A DNA stretch of 10,276 nucleotides. Origin: Lachnoclostridium sp. UBA7482 (GTDB taxonomy: Bacteria > Bacillota > Clostridia > Lachnospirales > Lachnospiraceae). Position numbers and translations under genes: made by a program. Shown piece after piece: positions 1-7,408 of the stretch. The stretch lies in contig DLOO01000009.1 in NCBI GenBank assembly GCA_002479645.1, forward strand, positions 51,394-61,669, in the 5' to 3' direction. How positions within the stretch are numbered: position 1 is the stretch's first letter; every line of letters starts with the position of its first letter. The notes beneath the pieces are model-generated. The model had not been told where the DNA came from and ran no database searches. It saw only the letters and a program-made list of their open reading frames with translations.

Positions 1-639
1 GATACCTGGGTTCCGTTCTCCAGATATATTGCAAATACCATTATTATTACCGGGTTTGGTACATTCGGACACGTATTGATTGCTTCCTTGGCAGCTTATC
101 CGCTTGCAAAGCACAATTTCCCCGGAAAGGAAATCCTGTTCAAGCTGGTAGTATTGTCCCTGATGTTCTCCTGGACGGTAACGCAGATTCCGATTTACAT
201 GATTGTATCGTTTATCGGACTGAATAACACTTACTGGGCTTTGATTTTACAAGCTTGGCAGTATGGTCTCGGTCTTTACCTCATGAAGCAGTTCATGGAA
301 CAGCTTCCGAATTCCCTTATGGAATCCGCGAGACTGGACGGCGCCGGAGAGTTCCGTGTATTTTGGAACATCGTAATGCCGAACGTAAAGCCGGCATGGT
401 TGACGCTGGCAATTTTCCAGTTCCAGTCGATGTGGGGCAATACCGGTTCCGTATATCTTCGTAGTGAGCAGTTAAAGCCGATGCAGTTTGCATTGCTTCA
501 GATTCAGGGTGGCGGCGCAGCCAGAGCCGGTGCGGCACAGGCTGTAACCTTTATCTTGGCGGCCGTACCGGTCATTTTCTTCCTGATTTGCCAGAGCAAC
601 ATTTTGGAAACCATGACCTCGTCCGGTATGAAGGATTGA
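1..639 (+). CDS. Carbohydrate ABC transporter permease, MalG/UgpE type (5' truncated by window)
   Basis: This is the C-terminal 212 residues of an inner-membrane subunit of a CUT1-family sugar importer; the reading frame is open from base 1, so the start lies upstream. Four hydrophobic segments are visible (about residues 10-35, 48-71, 76-96 and 180-197). The cytoplasmic EAA loop, which docks on the ATPase, spans about residues 102-131. It reads LPNSLMESARLDGAGEFRVF and ends in the usual IVMP, so the classical EAA is ESA here. The C-terminal tail ETMTSSGMKD matches the short tail typical of MalG-type permeases. In such operons the MalG-type permease usually follows its MalF-type partner, so a partner and probably a solute-binding protein are expected upstream. 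It is clearly divergent from the second MalG-type permease at 6372-7319, so it belongs to a different importer rather than a recent duplicate. The stop lies one base before the TAAGGAGG that serves the next gene. Confidence 0.93.
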   Translation, partial: DTWVPFSRYIANTIIITGFGTFGHVLIASLAAYPLAKHNFPGKEILFKLVVLSLMFSWTVTQIPIYMIVSFIGLNNTYWALILQAWQYGLGLYLMKQFMEQLPNSLMESARLDGAGEFRVFWNIVMPNVKPAWLTLAIFQFQSMWGNTGSVYLRSEQLKPMQFALLQIQGGGAARAGAAQAVTFILAAVPVIFFLICQSNILETMTSSGMKD

Positions 640-657
640 TAAGGAGGAGAGAAGTAT

Positions 658-2166
658 ATGAATAAGAAAAACATCATTCAAAAAATGACCCTCCTCGTGT
701 TAACCGTTGTAATGGTTTTCACGTCCGTATGTTATGCGGACGACGTACCGTATGTTACATACACCTACAATTACTGGGAGGATGTTGTTTATACGCCTGC
801 GGCATATATTCCGGACGGTAAAATTGACGGAACGACAATTCTTGATGACAAGGGAGAGGCTATCGGTACATTTTCCAGTCCTTCGGACGTCTATCTTGCA
901 TCGGACGGGAATTTGTACATTGCAGACTCCGGCAACAACCGAATTGTAGTTCTTGATAAGGAATATAAGTTTGTACGCATGATTGACGGCTTCAAGGATA
1001 AGAGCGGGAAATGGAGCGAATTAAAGGGACCGAATGGAATATGCCATTCCGATGATCCGAACGGTCATATTTATATCGCGGATACCGGTAACAACCGTGT
1101 GGTTATTCTTGATTCCGCTTTGAACCTTGTTCGTATTGTGGAGAATCCGCAGAGAGAGGACAATGTTCTGGAAGATGATTTCGTATTTGCACCTACCAAG
1201 GTGGCAGTTGATTATGCAGAGCGTCTGTATGTAATTGCGAAGAACACGGAGGAAGGTATTATGATTTTCAATACCGACTATGAGTTCGAAGCATTCTACG
1301 GAGCCATCCCGGTTAATATCACTACCTGGGACCGTATCTGGAGTAAGCTATCCACCAAGGCACAGCGTGCGAAATCCCGTTTGAACATCTCTACCGAGTA
1401 TAACGGTATGGATGTGGACCCTCAGGGCTTCATTTATGCATCTTACCTTGATGAGAACGGTCTTCAGGCAGTCATGAGGCTGAACCCGAAGGGGAACGAC
1501 GTTATTAAGAAGGGTTACAACGGCAACATCGGCGGTGATATTGATATCGTTGAAACCAATTCCTACAGCGGTAAATCCAAGGCAATCGACGTAGTTTACC
1601 GCAGCCACGGTATCTACTCCTTCTTGGATTCCAAGCGCGGCCGTATCTTTACTTATGACCATGAGGGTAATCTGTTATACATCTTCGGCGGTCTCGGATT
1701 GCAGGAGGGCTGTTTCAAGTCTCCGGTAGCAATCGAAGAGAATACCGACGGACACATTCTGGTTGCGGATGTGGTACAGAATGTAATTCTGATGTTCAAG
1801 GCTACCGAATACGGCGACAAGATCAATCAGGCCGTATCTCTGCGTTATGACGGTAATGAAGAAACCGCCGTACCGATTTGGGAAGATGTTCTGAAGCTGG
1901 ACGCCAACTTTGAGCTGGCATATGTCGGTCTCGGAAAATCCTACCTGTCTGCCGGCGAGAACCGTAAGGCTATGGAATATCTGAAGCTGGGCATGAGCCG
2001 TCAGTATTATTCCATCGCATATCGCCGTTACCGCAACGAGTTCCTGGTTGCTAACCTGGAATGGATGCTGAGCGGACTTGCCGGAATTGTGATTGTAATT
2101 TATGTTGTCAAAATGATTAAGAACCGTAAGAAGTTCCGTGATGACAGCGCTGATACAATGGAATAG
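658..2166 (+). CDS. Secreted NHL-repeat beta-propeller protein with TPR segment and C-terminal membrane anchor
   Basis: A 502-residue protein with an N-terminal signal peptide (Lys-rich start, hydrophobic core about 10-24, likely signal peptidase I cut after CYA at residue 27). NHL-type propeller blades follow. Two are textbook, YIADSGNNRIVVLD at 87-100 and YIADTGNNRVVILD at 139-152. Weaker blades lie at about 177-214, 247-280 and 307-345, and a last one ends at 365-381 (GHILVADVVQNVILMFK). Residues about 399-448 look like one and a half tetratricopeptide repeats (AYVGLGKSYLSAGENRKAMEYL). A single transmembrane helix at about 469-487 precedes a short basic tail. The predicted topology is therefore an extracellular propeller plus TPR tethered to the membrane. 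NHL propellers are mostly ligand- or protein-binding scaffolds, and a few are enzymes; no catalytic residues could be assigned, so 'gluconolactonase'-style names should be distrusted. The start is supported by AAGGAGG at 641-647. The gene sits 18 bases after the permease and 12 before the Yip1 gene. Confidence 0.88.
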   Translation: MNKKNIIQKMTLLVLTVVMVFTSVCYADDVPYVTYTYNYWEDVVYTPAAYIPDGKIDGTTILDDKGEAIGTFSSPSDVYLASDGNLYIADSGNNRIVVLDKEYKFVRMIDGFKDKSGKWSELKGPNGICHSDDPNGHIYIADTGNNRVVILDSALNLVRIVENPQREDNVLEDDFVFAPTKVAVDYAERLYVIAKNTEEGIMIFNTDYEFEAFYGAIPVNITTWDRIWSKLSTKAQRAKSRLNISTEYNGMDVDPQGFIYASYLDENGLQAVMRLNPKGNDVIKKGYNGNIGGDIDIVETNSYSGKSKAIDVVYRSHGIYSFLDSKRGRIFTYDHEGNLLYIFGGLGLQEGCFKSPVAIEENTDGHILVADVVQNVILMFKATEYGDKINQAVSLRYDGNEETAVPIWEDVLKLDANFELAYVGLGKSYLSAGENRKAMEYLKLGMSRQYYSIAYRRYRNEFLVANLEWMLSGLAGIVIVIYVVKMIKNRKKFRDDSADTME

Positions 2167-2178
2167 GAGGGCAGAGAA

Positions 2179-2808
2179 ATGAAGAAATATTTTTCCAAAG
2201 ATAAGTGGAAATACAGTTTTTACTGCCTGACCCATCCGGTAGACGGGTTTTATGAGATTCGTCACAGAGGCCGCGGCAGTGTGCCGGTTGCGTTGATTTA
2301 CGTTATCCTGTATTCCCTTTGTTACTCTATAAACCGTCTGGCTTCCAACTTCATTGTTAATGATGTGAATCCCAGAGCCGTAAATGCGTTTACAGAGCTT
2401 GAGGGCGTCCTGGTTTTGTATCTTCTTATTTGTGTCGGCAACTGGTCGATTACCTGTTTGATGTCCGGCGAAGGAAGATTAAAGGACATTTCCATTATTG
2501 TCGGCTACTCTTTGCTGCCGATGATTTTAACACTGATTCCTGCAACCATTATTTCTCAGGTAATTGCACAGAATGAAGAAGTATTTTACTACATTCTTGT
2601 CTATGTAGGAACTGCGTATTCCCTGTTGCTGATGTTAATCGGAATCATGACCATTCACAACTACACGTTGTTAAAGACCTTGATTACTGTCGTTTTAACC
2701 TTCGTTGCTATTTTGATTATTATTTTCTGTGCAATGATGATTTCGACACTGATCAGTCAGGTTGTCGGATTCTTCGAGAGTATTTATACAGAATTATTGT
2801 TCAGATAG
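2179..2808 (+). CDS. Yip1-family polytopic membrane protein
   Basis: A 209-residue integral membrane protein with about five hydrophobic helices (roughly residues 34-53, 74-92, 105-130, 136-157 and 163-187). A basic, aromatic N-terminal stretch contains YCLTHPVDGFYEIRHRGRGS, which resembles the 'P..a..' entry segment of bacterial Yip1-domain proteins. GYSLLPMIL at 109-117 fits the conserved start of the third helix. Five helices and about 200 residues are normal for the family. The molecular role of bacterial Yip1 proteins is not established. The family is named for a eukaryotic vesicle-trafficking protein, but that function should not be transferred. The start is set by TAGGAGG at 2164-2170, which overlaps the stop codon of the NHL gene. 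The stop of this gene in turn overlaps the ribosome-binding site of the DUF5696 gene, so the three are probably translated in a coupled way and may form a membrane complex (inference). Confidence 0.8.
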   Translation: MKKYFSKDKWKYSFYCLTHPVDGFYEIRHRGRGSVPVALIYVILYSLCYSINRLASNFIVNDVNPRAVNAFTELEGVLVLYLLICVGNWSITCLMSGEGRLKDISIIVGYSLLPMILTLIPATIISQVIAQNEEVFYYILVYVGTAYSLLLMLIGIMTIHNYTLLKTLITVVLTFVAILIIIFCAMMISTLISQVVGFFESIYTELLFR

Positions 2809-2812
2809 GAGG
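2806..2812 (+). promoter_or_regulatory. Ribosome-binding site overlapping the Yip1 stop; fixes the DUF5696 start
   Basis: TAGGAGG at these bases begins with the TAG stop of the Yip1 gene and lies 6 bases before ATG 2819. A longer in-frame reading from a TTG at 2762 would lie inside the Yip1 gene. It would put a hydrophilic, non-signal sequence ahead of the obvious signal anchor, so ATG 2819 is the better start. Confidence 0.85.
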
Positions 2813-2818
2813 ATAAAA

Positions 2819-5422
2819 ATGAAAAGATATAAAAAACTTATCCTCGTTCCGGTTTTACTGGTTGTACTTGGCGTAGCTGCATACATCATTCATTATCTGA
2901 CGAAATATTCGTTCTATGATGAATACAAAAAGTACGTCAGAGATTATTCTGTATTCGAGGAAGGAACAGCGTTTGAAGCGAAGGCAGATGCTTCCGCACC
3001 GGAGGGCTTCAGTCTGGCGTCGGAAAACGACAATTTTAAGCTCTATATGAATACGGAAACCTGTAACGTCGGGCTTATGGAAAAGGCTACAGGCAAATTC
3101 TTCTTTACCAATCCGGCAGAGCTCGGAACGATGGCAGAAGAGGGTACTGTATCCGAATTGAACTATTTCCTGCTGCAGTCCCAGCTGATTTTGACATATT
3201 ACATGGGAAGCAATCCTACCAATCCGATGTCCATGAACTCCTATGAGTTCTGTACCGGAATGGAGCTCATGGAGGGCGAAGCAAAGCATTTCACGATTGA
3301 GAGTTTGGAGAGCGGTATCCGCATCAATTATACCATCGGTGATACCTCCAGTAAGAACGGTATGGTTCCGCTTGTATTGTCTCAGAAGCGTTATGACGAA
3401 ATTATTGAGAAGTTAAAGGAAACTGACAAGTCTCTTTACCGTGCAGTCAGCGGTAAGTATAAGAAGATGGACAACAGAGAAGGTTATCTGGAGCTTCTCG
3501 AGAGCAATATCAATCCGCATACCATTCCTAAGATTGAGGCAGCGTTGGTTGCCATCGGTTATACGATGGACGATTATCGTGCCGATATGGAAGATGCCGG
3601 TATTGAAGTTGCCGAACCGGTTTCCATTATGATTCCTTTGGAATACCGTCTGGTTGATGACGGCGTGCGCGTATCTGTTCCGACAGAGAAGATTGTAGAG
3701 AGCGGCGGAGCTTCGTTGTATGATCTCAAGGTTCTTCCTTTCTTCAATGCGGAGAGAAACGACGGTTCGGAAGGTTACTTCCTGGTTCCCAGCGGTTCCG
3801 GCGCGTTGATTCATTTCAACAACGGACAGATGGCAAGCAACAGCTTCTATTCTGAATATGTATACGGTCAAGATTTGCTGGACGCCCTGATGACGCAGGA
3901 AGATATCACAGAGGATGTTAAGCTTGCGGTTTACGGGATTCAGAAGGATAGCAGCACGATGCTGGTAACTCTCGACGACGGTGAAGCCTATGCATCGATC
4001 AACGCGATGGTTTCCGGTGTATTGAACAATTACAATTACGCATATCCGATGTACCAGCTGCGTCACCTGGAAAACGTTACCGTTCCCGGTTCCGCGAACC
4101 CGATGCCGGTACTTGAGAAGAATATGTACAGTGCATATCTGACGCAGACCTATCATGTACTTCCCGAAAAGAAGGAATATGACGGTTATTCGGGAATGGC
4201 GAAGTATTATCGCGAGATGATTTTCGGTAAGGATGCGACGGTGAGCAATCAGGCAGAGGATATTAAGTTTTACATGGATGTCCTCGGTGCGGTAAAGAGA
4301 GAATCTTCCTTCTGCGGATTTAAGTACGATGAGCTTTTTGCCATGACTACCTTTGAAGAAGCAGAGAAGATGGTTGGCATTCTGAATGACCGCTCCATTA
4401 AGAACCTTGTTGTAAACTATCAGGGTTGGATGAACGGAGGGTATTACCATGATGTTGTTGACGACGTCAAAGTAACCAGAAAGCTTGGCGGCAAGAAGGG
4501 TCTTGCAAGCCTGACCAAACTTGTTGAAAAAAGCGGCGGTCTCGTATACGGTGATATGTCCATTCAGAAGGTTTCCTTCGCAGATGAGGATTTCAAGTAT
4601 ACCGCTGAGGGGGCTCGCTTCTACGGGAAAGGTCATACAGCTTCCTTTGGTAAGCTTGGTCCTGTCAGCTACAGCCGTTCGGCGTCGCTTGGTTACAGGG
4701 AGAACCTGTACGACCTGCTTTCTCCGAAGTTCCTTCCCCGTTATGTCGAAGCAATGCTGGACGAGATGAAGGACATTGACGTTTCCGGTATTTCCTACCG
4801 TGATATGGGTAATCTGCTTTACTCCGATAAGAAGAGAAAGGAATTCATCGCGCGTGAATCTGCAAGAGACATTGTAATTGCCATGTTGGAGAAGAGCAGT
4901 AAGCAGCAGAGCAATCTCATGCTCGACAATGCATTGGGTTATGCGCTTCCTTATGCGTCTGACGTAATCAATGTAACCTTCTACAAGAATGCTTACGTTT
5001 ACATCAATGATGAGATTCCGTTCTATGAAATGCTGATTCACGGTTATGTTGATTACTGCGGTAAGTCTTATAACCTGAATAAGAATCTTCCCCTGAATGA
5101 AGAGTGTCTTGAGATGATCGAGGCGGGTGCGGCGCCGCACTTCACCTTCACTTGGGAGGATTCTAAGGAACTGAAATATACCGGTTTGAACAATTATTTC
5201 AGCACGACCTTTGATACCTGGTATCAGGATGCTGCGGAAATGTACAATAAGGTAAACGCAGTTCTTCGTAATGTTTCCAATTCTACCATGGAGCAGCATG
5301 AAATTACCGATGCAGGTGTAAGGATTACCTACAGCAACGGCGTGGTAATTACCATCAATAAAGAAACGAAAACGGTTACCGTAAGTGCTGACGGCGCTGC
5401 AGAAACCTATCAGTTTCAGTAA
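2819..5422 (+). CDS. DUF5696-type membrane-anchored extracellular protein, probable glycosidase-like fold
   Basis: An 867-residue protein starting with a basic N-terminus and one transmembrane helix (about residues 7-27) with no clear cleavage site, so it is probably a signal-anchored outer-surface protein. Residues about 60-450 look beta-rich, as in the N-terminal sandwiches of large glycosidases (NFKLYMNTETCNVGLMEKATGK-like start at about 72; LVPSGSGALIHFNNG at 322-336). Residues about 500-745 look like an alpha/beta barrel. Motifs there are NYQGWMNGGYY at 533-543, GGLVYGDMSIQKVS at 573-586, GISYRDMGNLLYSDKK at 657-672 and DEIPFYEMLIHGYVDY at 731-746. The Asp residues 579, 662 and 670 are candidate functional acids. 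The C-terminal strand pair (VRITYSNGVVITINKETKTV, 834-853) resembles the end of glycosidase accessory domains. Family assignment is from memory of DUF5696 proteins next to sugar transporters; an enzymatic role is inference. It lies between the Yip1 and permease genes with 10- and 15-base gaps. Confidence 0.75.
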   Translation: MKRYKKLILVPVLLVVLGVAAYIIHYLTKYSFYDEYKKYVRDYSVFEEGTAFEAKADASAPEGFSLASENDNFKLYMNTETCNVGLMEKATGKFFFTNPAELGTMAEEGTVSELNYFLLQSQLILTYYMGSNPTNPMSMNSYEFCTGMELMEGEAKHFTIESLESGIRINYTIGDTSSKNGMVPLVLSQKRYDEIIEKLKETDKSLYRAVSGKYKKMDNREGYLELLESNINPHTIPKIEAALVAIGYTMDDYRADMEDAGIEVAEPVSIMIPLEYRLVDDGVRVSVPTEKIVESGGASLYDLKVLPFFNAERNDGSEGYFLVPSGSGALIHFNNGQMASNSFYSEYVYGQDLLDALMTQEDITEDVKLAVYGIQKDSSTMLVTLDDGEAYASINAMVSGVLNNYNYAYPMYQLRHLENVTVPGSANPMPVLEKNMYSAYLTQTYHVLPEKKEYDGYSGMAKYYREMIFGKDATVSNQAEDIKFYMDVLGAVKRESSFCGFKYDELFAMTTFEEAEKMVGILNDRSIKNLVVNYQGWMNGGYYHDVVDDVKVTRKLGGKKGLASLTKLVEKSGGLVYGDMSIQKVSFADEDFKYTAEGARFYGKGHTASFGKLGPVSYSRSASLGYRENLYDLLSPKFLPRYVEAMLDEMKDIDVSGISYRDMGNLLYSDKKRKEFIARESARDIVIAMLEKSSKQQSNLMLDNALGYALPYASDVINVTFYKNAYVYINDEIPFYEMLIHGYVDYCGKSYNLNKNLPLNEECLEMIEAGAAPHFTFTWEDSKELKYTGLNNYFSTTFDTWYQDAAEMYNKVNAVLRNVSNSTMEQHEITDAGVRITYSNGVVITINKETKTVTVSADGAAETYQFQ

Positions 5423-5437
5423 GGAGGAAGAGAGCAG

Positions 5438-6355
5438 ATGGAAAAGAAGAAAAAACACAAAATGTCCTTAGTTCAGAAAAGAGCGATTACCGGACTTATG
5501 TTCATCAGCCCCTGGCTGCTTGGCTTCCTTATTTACTATGTACGAAGCATTTACATGACAATCCAGTTTTCTATGAGTAAGGTAGAATCCGCCGTTGGCG
5601 GTTACCAGACAAAGTTTGTCGGATTGAGCAATTTCAAATACATCTTCCTGGAGAACCCGACCTTTAACAAGAGTCTGGTAACCTCCATGAAGAACGTATT
5701 TATCGACGTACCGCTTATCATCATTTTCAGCTTGCTGATGGCGATGCTTCTGAACCAGAAATTCCGCGGAAGAACCATCGTGCGCGCGGTATTCTTCCTG
5801 CCGGTAATTATGGGTTCTACCGCAATTACCAGTGCAATCGATATGGCAAGACAGGCAATGGTCGGCGGTATCAGCTCCACATCCGCAGAGATTACGCAGA
5901 TGTCGTCTTCTTCAATCAATGTTGATTATTATCTTGCACTTTTCAAGGATATCGGTTTGCCGAACGGCATTTTGGATTATGTAGTCGGTGCGGTACAGCG
6001 ACTTGCGGATGTGGTTTCCATGTCCGGTGTGCAGATCGTTATCTTCATCGCGGCATTGCAGTCCATTTCCGGCGCTTTGTACGAGGTTGCCCGTATCGAG
6101 GGTGCGACCGGTTATGAAACCTTCTGGAAGGTAACCTTCCCGATGGTAATGCCGCACATCATTACCTGTCTCGTTTACACCGTCGTAGATTCCTTTGCAG
6201 GAAGCGAGGTTGTGGATCTTTCTTATAAAGAGATTTTCTCCAACAACCATTACGATTACGGTAGTGCAATGAGTTTGGTAAGTACCCTGGTTGTTTGTCT
6301 ATGCTTGTTCCTGGTTGTTTCCGGCATCCAGAAACGAACGTTCTACTATAACTAA
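5438..6355 (+). CDS. Sugar ABC transporter permease, MalF/UgpA type
   Basis: A 305-residue membrane subunit of a CUT1 sugar importer. It has the family's basic N-terminus, a first helix with the FISPWLLGFLIYYV motif (22-35), and the GLSNFKYIF segment (62-70) before the core domain. Core helices lie at about 87-105, 114-133, 196-212, 237-255 and 275-296. The EAA loop covers about 213-240 and reads ALYEVARIEGATGYETFWKV then TFPMVMP; the Gly 222 needed for coupling to the ATPase is present. Between helices 3 and 4 there is a Ser-rich and then amphipathic stretch (about 134-195) that is longer than in the common short MalF-type proteins. Its partner is the MalG-type permease 16 bases downstream. 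The start is set by TAAGGAGG at 5420-5427, whose first three bases are the stop codon of the DUF5696 gene. Confidence 0.93.
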   Translation: MEKKKKHKMSLVQKRAITGLMFISPWLLGFLIYYVRSIYMTIQFSMSKVESAVGGYQTKFVGLSNFKYIFLENPTFNKSLVTSMKNVFIDVPLIIIFSLLMAMLLNQKFRGRTIVRAVFFLPVIMGSTAITSAIDMARQAMVGGISSTSAEITQMSSSSINVDYYLALFKDIGLPNGILDYVVGAVQRLADVVSMSGVQIVIFIAALQSISGALYEVARIEGATGYETFWKVTFPMVMPHIITCLVYTVVDSFAGSEVVDLSYKEIFSNNHYDYGSAMSLVSTLVVCLCLFLVVSGIQKRTFYYN

Positions 6356-6358
6356 GAG

Positions 6359-6364
6359 AGGAGG
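6359..6364 (+). promoter_or_regulatory. Ribosome-binding site deciding the MalG-type permease start
   Basis: AGGAGG here is followed by two nearby in-frame ATGs. ATG 6366 is only 1 base away, too close for initiation, whereas ATG 6372 is 7 bases away. The protein is therefore best read as starting MISIAKAK. A longer in-frame reading from 6291 would lie inside the upstream permease gene. Confidence 0.8.
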
Positions 6365-6371
6365 AATGAAC

Positions 6372-7319
6372 ATGATTTCAATTGCAAAAGCAAAGCTTCG
6401 TTATCAGGAATTACAGAACGATCAGTTTTTCCAGAATGATAAAAGAAGAGCAATCAAAAATGGCAAGAAGTTTTTAATGTTTCTGTTCCGTTTTTGTATT
6501 CTGGTCGGCGTGTCATATGTAATTTTGAGCCCGTTGATTAAAATCGTTGCTCAGTCCTTCTTCTCTGACAACGATATGACGAACCCGATGGTTTATGTCA
6601 TTCCGAGCAAGCCTACAATGGAAAAATACGTTGCGGCATGGAAGGTTCTTCCGTTCCCGGCAACCATTATGAAGTCCCTCGGCAATGATATTGCCCTGAT
6701 GGTAATTCAGATTTTTGTATGCTCCATGGTTGGTTATGGATTTGCAAGATTTGACTTCCCGCTGAAGGGTTTCCTGTTTGCCTGTGTTGTAGTTATGATT
6801 GTTATCCCGATGCATGCAATCATGCTTCCGTTGTACCTTACCTTCACACAGGTAGTAAACCTGTACGACACCATTTACCCGTTCTATTTGCTGACTTTGT
6901 TCGGATGCGGACTTCGTTCAGGTCTGTACATTTACCTCTTTAACCAGTTCTTCCGCGGTTTGCCGAAGGAAATTGAAGAGGCGGCGTTTGTGGATGGTGC
7001 GGGCAGCTTCTATACATACTCTCGAATCATGCTGGTGAATGCAATGCCTTCCGTTATTACGGTTGCCGTATTCTCCCTGGTTTGGCAGTATAACGATTTG
7101 TTCTATGCGAAGCTCTTTGGCTTGTCCAGTGCGGTTTCCGTCAGAATTCAGGCGTTGAGCCAGGAGATTGGTGCGGTTTACGACATTAAGAACCCTGCGT
7201 TCCGTACCATGTATCTCTATGCCGGAGTTGTACTTATTTTGATTCCGGTCATCCTTATTTACTGCTTCCTTCAGAGATTTTTCATCGAAGGTGTTGAAAG
7301 AAGCGGTATTGTAGGTTAA
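6372..7319 (+). CDS. Carbohydrate ABC transporter permease, MalG/UgpE type
   Basis: A 315-residue membrane subunit that pairs with the preceding MalF-type permease. It opens with a fairly long hydrophilic N-terminus (1-33), then helix 1 at about 34-62 and an extracellular loop (IPSKPTMEKYVAAW, 77-90) typical of MalG-type proteins. The core helices follow, and the tail ends QRFFIEGVERSGIVG, the usual 'F..G...GavKG'-like ending. The EAA loop is at about 197-226 (LPKEIEEAAFVDGAGSFYTY, later MLVNAMP), with the canonical EAA and Gly. FARFDFPLKG at 124-133 is the conserved segment after helix 2. Six helices and the length are ordinary for the family. An 89-base gap with two hairpins separates it from the lipoprotein genes, the largest gap in the operon. 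Confidence 0.94.
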   Translation: MISIAKAKLRYQELQNDQFFQNDKRRAIKNGKKFLMFLFRFCILVGVSYVILSPLIKIVAQSFFSDNDMTNPMVYVIPSKPTMEKYVAAWKVLPFPATIMKSLGNDIALMVIQIFVCSMVGYGFARFDFPLKGFLFACVVVMIVIPMHAIMLPLYLTFTQVVNLYDTIYPFYLLTLFGCGLRSGLYIYLFNQFFRGLPKEIEEAAFVDGAGSFYTYSRIMLVNAMPSVITVAVFSLVWQYNDLFYAKLFGLSSAVSVRIQALSQEIGAVYDIKNPAFRTMYLYAGVVLILIPVILIYCFLQRFFIEGVERSGIVG

Positions 7320-7329
7320 AATGGTAATA

Positions 7330-7347
7330 GGCGAGCACAAGCTCGTT
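7330..7347 (+). other. Small hairpin just after the permease gene
   Basis: CGAGC (7332-7336) pairs with GCTCG (7341-7345) across an ACAA loop, and two G-T wobbles can extend the foot. TTTGTTAT follows. The stem is only five strong pairs and the T-run is interrupted, so it is at best a weak terminator or attenuator. Confidence 0.45.
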
Positions 7348-7352
7348 TGTTA

Positions 7353-7383
7353 TATGCAGGAAGAATATGCGACTTCATGCATA
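7353..7383 (+). promoter_or_regulatory. Intercistronic hairpin ahead of the lipoprotein genes
   Basis: TATGCA (7353-7358) pairs with TGCATA (7378-7383). After one G-A mismatch, GAAG (7360-7363) pairs with CTTC (7373-7376), leaving a 9-base loop: ten pairs in all. It is followed by an A-rich linker and TAAGGAGG (7395-7402), not by a T-run, so it is not a terminator. Hairpins placed between permease genes and a binding-protein gene commonly act as mRNA processing or 5'-stabilising elements, which would raise expression of the downstream lipoproteins. That role is inferred from position. Confidence 0.55.
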
Positions 7384-7408
7384 AAATAATATCCTAAGGA
7401 GGAGTATT

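Noticed and set aside
1675..2265. A 196-codon minus-strand frame over the end of the NHL gene and start of the Yip1 gene
   Set aside because: In register with the NHL gene codons over most of its length, with no recognisable domain; a shadow frame.
3413..5458. A 681-codon open frame on the minus strand opposite the DUF5696 gene
   Set aside because: It is in exact codon register with the sense gene, so it merely reflects absence of TTA, CTA and TCA codons in that stretch. The product is low-complexity in character with no domain, and the sense gene has a signal anchor, ribosome-binding site and operon context.
7332..7350. Terminator between the permeases and the lipoproteins
   Set aside because: The stem has only five strong pairs and the following T-run is broken by G, unlike the strong terminator at 10118-10152; full termination here is unlikely.
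7347..7387. Possible promoter in the gap before the lipoprotein gene (TTGTTA at 7347, TAAAAT at 7382)
   Set aside because: The spacing between the two boxes is about 29 bases, far from the usual 16-18, and no better pair was seen.
7321..7389. A 22-codon ORF (starting MVIGEHKLVC) filling the gap after the MalG-type permease, considered as a leader peptide
   Set aside because: It has no proper ribosome-binding site, its bases are accounted for by the two hairpins, and no codon run or regulatory residue cluster suggests an attenuator.
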